Assembly: GCF_042767895.1 (NCBI RefSeq)
Contig: NC_091582.1
Coordinates: forward strand, 20,137,220 to 20,147,219
Source: Penaeus vannamei
Lineage: Eukaryota; Arthropoda; Malacostraca; Decapoda; Penaeidae
Direction: 5' to 3'
DNA length: 10,000 nucleotides
This document shows, piece by piece, positions 1-6,989 of the stretch (within the stretch, counting starts at the first letter, position 1; each line of letters begins with the position of its first letter). The notes beneath the pieces were generated by a model, which did no database searches, was not told the DNA's origin, and saw nothing but the letters and a program-made list of their open reading frames with translations. The position numbers and the translations under genes were made by a program.

Positions 1-807
1 TCCACTTTTCCATTATTTCACTGCCTCTTATGTTTTCAGCACTCTAGCAAGTGCCACATATATTCTACCAAAATACAGCTTTTACATCTTGCTATCAATT
101 CACTTCCAAATGATGGACTAAGCGAGGCTTGACCTGGCTAAAATATACTTTTACAGGGAATCAAAAACAATGTTATGTGGAGATTTATGGGCTCTTAACG
201 GAGTACTTCAGGTAACTAGACTGTAGTGATTGCACAGCACTTTACTAATAATGGGCTGACCTTCCACCACAAATCACTAGTTCTATAAGCTTTGGAGAGA
301 ATATAGCCAATGTAAAAAAAAAATAAATAAATAAAAAATAAATAAATAAATAAATAAATAAATAAAAAACAAAAAATAAAAGTAATAAAATAACATTGCC
401 AGTGTCAAGTAATGCTAAACATCTCCTGTATTTCTTTTGTGCTGTCAAACTTTAGCCCAGTCACTGCTCCCTAAGAGGAATTGTTTTCTTACAAACCTAG
501 TTAAACATACAAATTTACAAAACATTCCTAAAGTTGTGTTACAACATCAAACTTTCTCAGTCCAACTGTATCTCATTACCCTTTCCAAGTTGAAGTGCTT
601 TCACCATTCAATATGACAACCTTACGTGTAGGAAAAATACAAACTGAAAGGGCACACTACCTAATCCTTTGTACTTTCCACATAAAAAGACCTTTGTCTA
701 AAACACCCACTTCAGGTTCACTTTACAATCATCAAGCTTTGGTTACTTGCAACAGTTGATTTTCAAAGAGCATTGCACACAAGACCCACAACTTGTTTAT
801 ATAATAA
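1..807. other. No gene seen; AT-rich sequence
   Basis: No exon with family similarity, tRNA or long reading frame was found on either strand. The only clear structure is the (AAAT)n tract near 314. Splice-like motifs such as TTTTCAG at 33-39 occur but have no supporting frame. This could be intergenic sequence, an intron or the UTR of a neighbour. Confidence 0.5.
314..390. repeat. (AAAT)n / A-rich simple repeat
   Basis: A run of A is followed by about a dozen AAAT units with two A-run interruptions. It could be a plain microsatellite or the A-rich tail of a retroposed sequence lying to its left, but I cannot identify a body for such an element. Confidence 0.9.
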
Positions 808-1290
808 TGGCTATGGTAATTGTTACAGAGAGCGACGCACCCTCCCAGAGACTAAGTAAATAAAAAAAAGATGCTTTTCTGCATGAAATCCTATGATTTA
901 ATCAATTTTTGGTGTTGTTTATATATCAATATAAATTGCTGTGACTAGGCGTGCCATTTGGGCACTGCCCAAGGGGAGGATTGGTGGGGGGCAAGCCCCC
1001 AACACCCTCCAGGACACATTCTCTCCACCATGGTATGTACAGCAAGACAGAGCTGCATTCACACCGTAAAATAATAAACCAAAAACCTTTATATCCGGAA
1101 ACGTGAAGCTTTCATTGTTTCTTTGTACTGTTGGGATTGCTTCGATTTTAATCACCTTTTTTGTCATTTGGAGCTCTTGATGGGCTCAGATATAAATCTG
1201 TGATGTTTACTAAAGTCTAAGTATTCTTCGATGCCACTGTAAAAGTCTTAATAAGAACCTAGAATCAACACAACACTGGAAACGCAACAT
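808..1290. repeat. Dispersed repeat, copy A (shorter, internally deleted form)
   Basis: Two blocks match copy B at 3535-4331 in the same orientation. Block 815-857 matches 3542-3584 at 40 of 43 positions. Block 906-1290 matches 3601-3615 and then 3961-4331, roughly 80% alike by eye. Copy A lacks the 345 bases at 3616-3960 of copy B and has about 30 extra bases near 872-904. Conserved features of the right block are a hairpin GGGGGC-AA-GCCCCC around 986-999, a weaker hairpin GTGCC...GGGCAC around 951-965, and a shared end AACACAACACTGGAAAC(G/A)CAACAT. No terminal inverted repeats or target-site duplications were seen, so the transposon class is unknown. An open - strand frame (1167-919) reflects a pattern shared with copy B. 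Confidence 0.85.
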
Positions 1291-1605
1291 TTCTCACTGG
1301 CTTTCAAGCTCAAAATGAGCGGGCTAGTGAGCTGTCAACTTGTGACTGGTGCAAGAAAGCGTGAAACACTCAATACTCAGGATTCTATATGAAGGTATAA
1401 ATAAATATCAAAATATGCAAATGAAGTATAATAACATTATTAAAAGACTTTATAGGCATAAATGTGTACCAGCAGACACAGATAATTAGCCAAATATCGT
1501 TTTGACAAGCACGTAATGATACATAGTGTTGGGTCAGTGTTGTGTTTTTCTTCACAAGGTAAACAAGCTCATCAACTTTGAATTTGAAAGATGCACGCGC
1601 GTTAT
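1291..1605. other. Between repeats; no gene seen
   Basis: AT-rich sequence between the right end of repeat copy A and the inverted short repeat. No reading frame, splice pair or RNA gene is supported here. Confidence 0.5.
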
Positions 1606-1740
1606 ATTTTCGTCATTTAGCAGTAACTAAAGGACCTGTGCATCTTAAACTATTTTCTATCCCCTTCTATTTTTCCCTCTATAAGATGGCGGTGTCCATT
1701 TCCCTGTCTACGCACATCGCTGTAAATAACTTATTCCATG
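1606..1740 (-). repeat. Short dispersed repeat, inverted relative to 3318-3453
   Basis: The best-matching core is 1679-1707 against the reverse complement of 3350-3378, with 27 of 29 positions identical. Weaker similarity continues on both sides, including ATTTTCGTCA(T/C)TT near 1606-1617 against 3441-3453. The partner at 3318-3343 also carries the ACTGAGAGCGATGCAC motif that resembles the head blocks at 815 and 3542, so these pieces may belong to one larger repeat family. Confidence 0.7.
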
Positions 1741-2823
1741 GCTACAGATAAATAAGCTACTTCCTTAACCTATATAACTTTCATTTTTAGCATAAAGAAA
1801 ACTTCTAGAATCATGGCTCATAAAGTGGTTCTATCCTACACCTACCCTTTGAGCTCTTCGCGAGAACCAAGCCTATATTTCCTCTTAATTAGTCTCATAA
1901 GGGGGCCTTAATGCTCCTCGGTGTTATATTGCCGGCCAGACGAATAACTGTCATCATATCCATTTGAAACGTTCCTACACGGAGCTGTGCAACTTGGCCT
2001 CCCTCACTCGCCTCACAGGTGTCACCTCGCCCAACACACGCCTTATTTCGCCGTGTGAGTGGCTCGATCCCTTGCATGCGGTGACAGTCTCCCTTGTAAA
2101 ATTAATACTCAGTTACGATAGTAACAGAAAAAATGCAAGAATGATTCTTATAACAACGACACACTCGGGCGACCAATCTTTCCTCCTTCTTATCCCGTCC
2201 TCCTGTGTCACAAGAACAGAAAATATAACCCACCTAACGGAAGACCAAGGATCCTAAACGCATCTTTGTCTGATATTCCCATCGTGATGAGTAAGTAAGT
2301 GCCCTAATTAGAAGAACAATAATGAAGGTCTCTCTCGCTCTTCCTTCCTTCCATATTCACAGGTTTGTGACATGAATCACATCTTTTCGGTGACTGCTAG
2401 AAAGAGCATCGTATTAGAGTCACTCAGAGCATTCAATTGTTTTAAAAGGAAACTCAATTGCTTCATTTAAAGTATTGGATTCTTCTACTCGGGCGTATCC
2501 CTTTGCTTATTATATTGCACATGGGTTATGATCCTTATTTTCTCGCAAGATTTAGCTATAATGTTTTCTTTTTTTGTGTATCGTTATTTATATTACTAAT
2601 ATCCCAAAATCTTCTGCGTAATAAAAGTACCGCAACATTATCGCCGAATATTACATTACTTCACCTATTGTATAGCATCCTTATTTGTATTCTAAATACC
2701 ACCACATAGTTATAATCGACCAACAAAACACTATAAGTGTAATTTAAGCAAGCAAGCAATCCCAAACAATCCAAAATTGAAAACCAGAATGGAATTCCTC
2801 ATGTCAACATTTCAGACGTAAAC
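1741..2823. other. Upstream region of MRPS7; no gene recognised
   Basis: From about 1840 to 2260 the sequence is visibly less AT-rich and has more CpG than its surroundings. Overlapping open frames (1964-2257 on + and 2077-1895 on -) occur in this stretch, but neither resembles a known family. From 2300 it becomes AT-rich again, with an open, purely hydrophobic frame at 2458-2709 that looks like composition rather than a gene. The MRPS7 promoter should lie near 2700-2820; I could not fix a TATA box or initiator there. Confidence 0.4.
2801..2821 (+). other. Possible short upstream ORF before MRPS7
   Basis: ATG at 2801 opens a six-codon reading frame (MSTFQT) ending with TAA at 2819-2821, two bases before the MRPS7 ATG at 2824. 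If the transcript starts upstream of 2801, this frame would be translated first. The transcription start is unknown. TTTCAG at 2811-2816 also resembles a splice acceptor, so 2801 might instead lie in a 5' UTR intron. Confidence 0.3.
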
Positions 2824-2906
2824 ATGGCCGGCTGGGCTCGCTCCCTCGCTCGCTTGCAATTTCGGCCTTGCAACAAAGGACAGGCTCTCCCTCTCATCTG
2901 CAATCG
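2824..2906 (+). CDS. MRPS7: MRPS7 exon 1: start codon and mitochondrial targeting peptide
   Basis: ATG at 2824 has a strong context (A at -3, G at +4), and an in-frame TAA lies upstream at 2740-2742. The exon encodes MAGWARSLARLQFRP and so on: basic and hydroxylated residues with no Asp or Glu through residue 28, which suits an amphipathic mitochondrial presequence. It ends CG|GTTTGT, a usable but non-optimal donor. The two leftover bases CG join the G at 4749 to give an Arg codon and run straight into FNEGPWRQYS of exon 2. This phase match is the main support. Another, more distant first exon remains possible. Confidence 0.78.
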
Positions 2907-5072
2907 GTTTGTTGAATGCATTGTGGGATTTGAGATGCAAGGATTGGAGAAGTAGACATGAGTTAAAGTTAGTTATCTATTTTTAATGAATGGATGTGAT
3001 GAGGGTTGACTAGGGTGTAGGAATACTTTTTGTGTTTATGTAAAAAAAAATATTTTTGCGTATGAGTTTTGACACGTGTTTAAGAGTTTTCCAGTGCGAG
3101 TTCATATGTGATAAAAATCAAGTCATTTAATAAAGGGGTGTGTTAGTATAAAAGATGATTAGTTAAACGTTGTCCTGTGTTTTTGTTGTTAGCATTTAGT
3201 TTTCATATTATAGAGGCATAGTTTGGAGATATTTAGGAATTAGCATAATCAGATCACATGGCATTTAAGCATATTAACAATAAATGTATCCTACAAACAG
3301 ATTAACAGTGAATCATTGGTTAATGTTACTGAGAGCGATGCACAGAGATACAGGGAAATGGACACTGCCGTCTTATAGCGCAGAAGAAATAGATTCATAA
3401 ACAATACATTTACAGCTGCTGTGGCCTCATGTTTACTATGAAGTGACGAAAATGTCTGCTGCATATCCTTGTTTAGAGACTAACAGCCAGTTTGTTAAAA
3501 TTATGCGAGGCCCAACCTAATAAACATTCAGTATATGCACAGGTAATTGTTAGAGAGAGTGACGCACCCTTCCAGAGACTAAGTCGAAAAAAATTAAAGT
3601 TTTTTGGCGTTGTTTCTTCAGCAAATGAATCTTTCAGGAGATTGAGTACCATTTCTCCATCGACGATCTTGATTTGATAGGCCTGTAGCAGGGGAGGGCA
3701 TGAAGTATATCAGGGAAATTATGGGGTAAAACAGGCTTAAATAAAAGAATATTGATAAAAAACGCGTAAAACTAGCACAAAAAATGCCTAATGTCGGCCA
3801 GTGAAACTCTACGGATGTAATTGCTATCTTTCAAATTCTACGGACTGACGCGCCAGAAATCAAAAACTCTACGAGAACCCAACCCACTTTTAGGCAAAAC
3901 TCAAGGGAATTTGCACGTTCCAAACCCCCCCCAAAATGTATTGACCAATAAACCAACCTAATATATCAATATAAATTGACGTGACTAGGCGTGCCCTTTG
4001 GGCACTGCCTGAGGGGAGGGTTGATGGGGGGCAAGCCCCCAACACCCCCAGGGACACATTCTCTAAACTTCGGTATGCATGGCAAGATAGAGCTGCATTC
4101 ACATGATAAAACAATAAACCAAATACCTTTATATCTGCATCCGTCAAACTTTTGTTTGCTTCCTTCTACCGTTTGGATTGCTTTGATTTTAATAACTTTT
4201 TTTTGGTATTTGGAGCTCTTGGTGAGCCCACATATTGAATTGGGATCGTTACTGAAGTCTATTTTATCTTCTTTGTCACTGTATAATCTTAAGAATAACC
4301 CAGAATGAACACAACACTGGAAACACAACATGTCATTTTATTATACTTATAGGGCAAGTATGAAAATATCATATAATAGTTACATTGTGAAATTTTTCAT
4401 TGTCATTCACACATTTTCTACAATTTGGGCACACCTAATGGTATACATTGGTTGCACAGTCTAGACAAAGATTTTATTATTTTAGTGTATTGAAGAGAGA
4501 GATTGACAGTGAAAAAAATAGGTTCTGAATATAGACTTATATTTCTACTACCATTTTCCCTGTATTCCCTTCATAATACATATGCTGCATATGTATCATG
4601 AAATTGCCAGTACATTATAATTTGTATTTGATGTTTACAGAATTTATTAAAAGAAAAAAAGAAAAAGAAAAAAAAAGAAAAAAATTATCTATTCTGTTTA
4701 GATTGCATGTGCTTTTATCACATATTTTATTTTTTTGCACACCACCAGGTTTAATGAGGGACCATGGAGGCAGTACAGCCAATACCCACCAACATATGCC
4801 GAACCTCTATATCGCAAAGAAAATTTAGAAGAATTTTCCAAATCAGGAGAAGCTGAAAGTCTGGCTTTTACACCAATTAAAGCAGCTTTGAATAATCAGA
4901 CGAGTTCAATCTTCCATGATCCTATGGTAGCGTAAGTATTTTATCAATGTGTGTCATTTTGTATTTATTTTAATCTATTTGTTTTTTTAATGTTTATGTA
5001 TGATTAGTTTATATATATATATAGATAGATAGATAGATAGATAGATAGAAGTAGATATATAGATTATTTTTT

Positions 5073-5103
<31 letters not shown>

Positions 5104-6904
5104 ACTGTTTTACTGGAGATCTGAGAAATGAAATGAGTTTTATGATATGGGCAATGATGAATGCTTCATAATAATTTTCTTCCTCTTCCTCTTCCTCCTG
5201 CTGTCTTTAAATACTTTTTGCTTCAGAGTCTGTCACATGAATTTTACTAGAATACCTTATCTTTTGCAGGAAGTTTACAAATTATGTCATGAAGACAGGA
5301 AATAAAGCCTTGGCTCGAGATCTCATGGAAAAGGTAAACAAAAGAGAGAAACTATTTTGTGTATACAATTAGGTGTATGCTTTGAAAAGAGTATTGGTTA
5401 GTTTATGAAAGCAGCCATAAAAACCATAGTAGCTTTCATGTATTAGCCTCTCTCTCTCTCTCTGTTTTTATCAAAGATACACCAATCTTTATTCTGTGTT
5501 TTTTTTATGAAACATGGTATTAAGATATATCTAAAAGATCATTAAATAGTTGAGGATGCCTTGACATAGGGGTTTATGTATCCATGTATGTGCATTGGTC
5601 ATTATGTTGGTGTGTTTGTCTGAGCAGATTGGTATTAATACTAGAAATGAACATAATATGCACACAGTCTGATACCCAATTATGATGCTATCTACAGACC
5701 TTTGAAATTATTAAACGGACACAGCTCCAGAAGTATCATCAGGCAGAGACTGAGGAGGAGAAAGCTTTGATAGAATGTAATCCAATAAACATCATACATA
5801 GCGCTGTAGAGAACACCCGGCCACTGTTACAGCTCACCCCCATCAAGCGAGGTGGTGTTAAATACCAGGTATGTGCTTCATAATTGGCACGGAAATAATG
5901 TTTGAGGTTTTCTGGAATATAGGTATAAATGTCCATCTTTATGATTATCACACAATCATGTATGAATAGTTTGATTTTCTTTACCTTCTTTTATGCCTGT
6001 AGTAGCATTTGCATCACAGTTAACTTCGTTTTAGAATGACTCTATTGCTCAAAATCAAGTCGTTATCTTATTTTTTCTTCTTCTTTTTCTTCTCCCCCAT
6101 CCTTGACTATCCAATTAATCTGTTTTCCTTGAACTGTTTATTGTATTTACTATTTTCTCTGTAATATTCCTTCTATACTCTAGTATTTTTATATTTTGTC
6201 TATTTTCATCATTTTACAGGTGCCAGTGCCAATAACAGAAAAGCATTCATACTTTGTTTCAATGCGATGGCTCGTGGAATCAGGCAGAGAGAAGGAGAGG
6301 AAGGTCCATTTCCCTGAAAAGTTAGCTAAAGAACTCTTAGATGCTTCCAGAAATGAGGTATTTTATCGTTATTACCTCCATACCCTGTTTTTACATTCAA
6401 ATAATTGGATGCAAACTTGTATAGTGTATCCAGTCTCAGAGGAGGCTGGGCAAGCAGTTCACATCATATTTTGGAGAACTCTGATTCTCCAATTCTCTCT
6501 TTATTTTAATCAGGTGGCAATATTGTTTTTAAAACTTAAAAACAATATTTATATTGTTTGTATTGTAACTTACTATCTATGCAACTACATTATTTTTTCT
6601 CAAGAGTCTTGGCAAATCACTATACTTTTCCAGGGTGATATGTCAGTAATTTTCTTTCCTGAAACTAGACAGAGTATGGAATCTACATAATATTTTGTAT
6701 TTGAATAACATTTAATTGCCAATATTTAAATTTGACATATCCATAAGTACTTTAACCTTATTATGATCCTGAGCCATGCTTATGACATTTGTTCTACATG
6801 TAGTTATTTTGTTTGTCCAACAGGGACGCGTCGTGAAAAAGAAGCAGGATCTCCATCGTCAGTGTGAAGCCAACCGTGCTTATGCTCACTACAGATGGAG
6901 CTAA
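2824..6904 (+). CDS. MRPS7: Mitochondrial small ribosomal subunit protein uS7m (MRPS7), complete six-exon gene
   Basis: The product is a structural protein of the mitoribosome small subunit. Members of the S7 family bind the 3' major (head) domain of the small-subunit rRNA. Coding exons are 2824-2906, 4749-4931, 5270-5333, 5698-5868, 6220-6357 and 6824-6904. They sum to 720 nt, or 239 residues plus TAA, close to the roughly 242 residues of the human protein. Every intron is GT...AG and all phases fit. Residues 1-28 are rich in Arg, Leu and Ala with no acidic residue, as expected of a mitochondrial presequence. Residues about 80-110 (TSSIFHDP, then KFTNYVMKTGNKALARDLM) carry the conserved S7 N-terminal segment. 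Residues 168-172 (VPVPI) begin the conserved middle, and the C-terminus EANRAYAHYRW matches the family end almost residue for residue. Exons 2-6 are seen directly. Exon 1 is inferred from splice phase and the kind of peptide it encodes. No break or frameshift is visible. Confidence 0.95.
3318..3453 (+). repeat. Short dispersed repeat, partner of 1606-1740, inside MRPS7 intron 1
   Basis: This is the + oriented copy of the sequence inverted at 1606-1740. It lies about 90 bases left of copy B and shares its GTTAxxGAGAGYGAYGCAC head motif, now seen three times in direct orientation (about 827-840, 3327-3342 and 3550-3567). Confidence 0.7.
3535..4331. repeat. Dispersed repeat, copy B (longer form), inside MRPS7 intron 1
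   Basis: This is the partner of copy A. The left block (3542-3615) and right block (3961-4331) both match, while the 3616-3960 segment is unique to this copy. The right block holds the perfect hairpins GTGCCC-TTT-GGGCAC (3992-4006) and GGGGGC-AA-GCCCCC (4026-4039). On the - strand both copies share peptide-like strings such as DIKVFGLLFY, VNAALSC and GSAQ.ARLVT, but in copy B the shared frame is broken by a shift near the K-K-V-I-K-I string. No transposase or reverse transcriptase motif was recognised. Confidence 0.85.
4649..4684. repeat. A/G-rich (AAAAAG)n-like tract
   Basis: Runs of A broken by single G residues, about 65 bases before the exon 2 acceptor in MRPS7 intron 1. Confidence 0.8.
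4749..4931 (+). CDS. MRPS7: MRPS7 exon 2
   Basis: The acceptor is CACCACCAG at 4740-4748 after a T-rich stretch; the donor is GTAAGT at 4932. The exon encodes residues 29-88 plus two bases of codon 89. WRQYSQYPPTYAEPLYRKE aligns with the start of the mature protein in animal MRPS7. TSSIFHDPMV leads into the S7 core. The long acidic and polar linker between these two is usual for the metazoan mitochondrial form. Confidence 0.93.
5008..5103. repeat. (TA)n-(GATA)n microsatellite followed by poly(T)
   Basis: TA units at about 5008-5022 pass into seven or so GATA units to about 5048, then a degenerate stretch, then T from 5067 to 5103 interrupted by one C at 5085. It lies inside MRPS7 intron 2 (4932-5269) and is likely to vary in length between individuals. 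Confidence 0.92.
5178..5199. repeat. (TCTTCC)n-like pyrimidine tract
   Basis: About three TTCCTC units in MRPS7 intron 2, 70 bases before the exon 3 acceptor. Too far from the acceptor to be its own polypyrimidine tract. Confidence 0.7.
5270..5333 (+). CDS. MRPS7: MRPS7 exon 3
   Basis: The acceptor is CTTTTGCAG (ends 5269) and the donor is GTAAAC at 5334. The first G completes the Ala89 codon begun in exon 2. Residues 90-110 are KFTNYVMKTGNKALARDLME plus K, matching the S7 helix region with its conserved G-x-K-x-x-A turn, where bacterial S7 has GKK. Confidence 0.95.
5448..5463. repeat. (CT)8 microsatellite
   Basis: Eight CT units in MRPS7 intron 3 (5334-5697). Confidence 0.9.
5698..5868 (+). 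CDS. MRPS7: MRPS7 exon 4
   Basis: The acceptor is ATCTACAG (ends 5697) and the donor is GTATGT at 5869. It holds 57 whole codons, residues 111-167, in phase 0 at both ends. TFEIIKRTQLQKYH, NPINIIHSAVEN and LLQLTPIKRGGVKYQ follow the metazoan MRPS7 order: helix, insertion, then the beta-hairpin region. Confidence 0.96.
6220..6357 (+). CDS. MRPS7: MRPS7 exon 5
   Basis: The acceptor is CATTTTACAG (ends 6219) and the donor is GTATTT at 6358. It holds 46 whole codons, residues 168-213. VPVPITEKHSYFVSMRWLVE and GREKERKVHFPEKLAKELLD are hallmark segments of the family. If intron 5 were retained, the frame would stay open as far as a stop at about 6690, but that extension shows no conservation and is read as intron. 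Confidence 0.96.
6519..6549. repeat. Perfect 14-bp inverted repeat in MRPS7 intron 5
   Basis: The arms AATATTGTTTTTAA (6519-6532) and TTAAAAACAATATT (6536-6549) are exact reverse complements around a three-base loop AAC. The RNA would fold into a tight hairpin in the middle of the 466-nt intron 5 (6358-6823). Nothing else suggests a function. Confidence 0.9.
6824..6904 (+). CDS. MRPS7: MRPS7 exon 6, C-terminus and stop
   Basis: The acceptor is TTTGTCCAACAG (ends 6823). Residues 214-239 begin GRVVKKKQDLHRQCEANRAY and end AHYRWS-TAA. This basic, rRNA-contacting tail is the most strongly conserved part of the S7 family and confirms both frame and identity. Confidence 0.97.
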   Translation, partial: GRVVKKKQDLHRQCEANRAYAHYRWS

Positions 6905-6983
6905 ATATTAAGCAAAGAATAGATAGTTTTTCTCAGTTAATTTTTTACGTTTATAAGTTGTGCATCAATGTACTTGCATTGTA

Positions 6984-6989
6984 AATAAA
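6984..6989 (+). promoter_or_regulatory. Poly(A) signal of MRPS7
   Basis: A canonical AATAAA lies 80 nt after the MRPS7 stop and is followed by a T-rich, GT-containing stretch at about 6991-7040 that could serve as the downstream element. This implies a short 3' UTR of roughly 100 nt. The motif is common by chance in AT-rich DNA, so position is the main support. Confidence 0.6.

Larger units (their letters stand above)
2907..4748 (+). other. MRPS7 intron 1 (1,842 nt) with repeats
   Basis: Bounded by donor GTTTGT and acceptor CCACCAG. It contains the short repeat at 3318-3453, the long repeat copy B at 3535-4331 and an A/G-rich tract near 4649-4684. It is about four to five times longer than the other introns, and the recognised repeats account for about half of it. 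Confidence 0.78.

Noticed and set aside
2050..2090. GGCTCGATCCC near 2061-2071 resembles a tRNA/SINE B box
   Set aside because: No A box at the right distance, and no cloverleaf or tRNA-derived body could be drawn around it.
1895..2257. Overlapping open frames on both strands in the less AT-rich block
   Set aside because: Neither resembles a known family. The overlap suggests a lack of stops from composition. Kept only as a finding, not as a gene.
2458..2709. Open + frame of 83 codons, strongly hydrophobic, just upstream of MRPS7
   Set aside because: It is rich in Leu, Ile, Phe and Ser, as AT-rich DNA gives by chance. It shows no family motif and no good start context.
6358..6690. Continuation of the MRPS7 exon 5 frame past 6357
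   Set aside because: A good GTATTT donor follows Glu213, the added residues have no family similarity, and exon 6 restores the conserved C-terminus.
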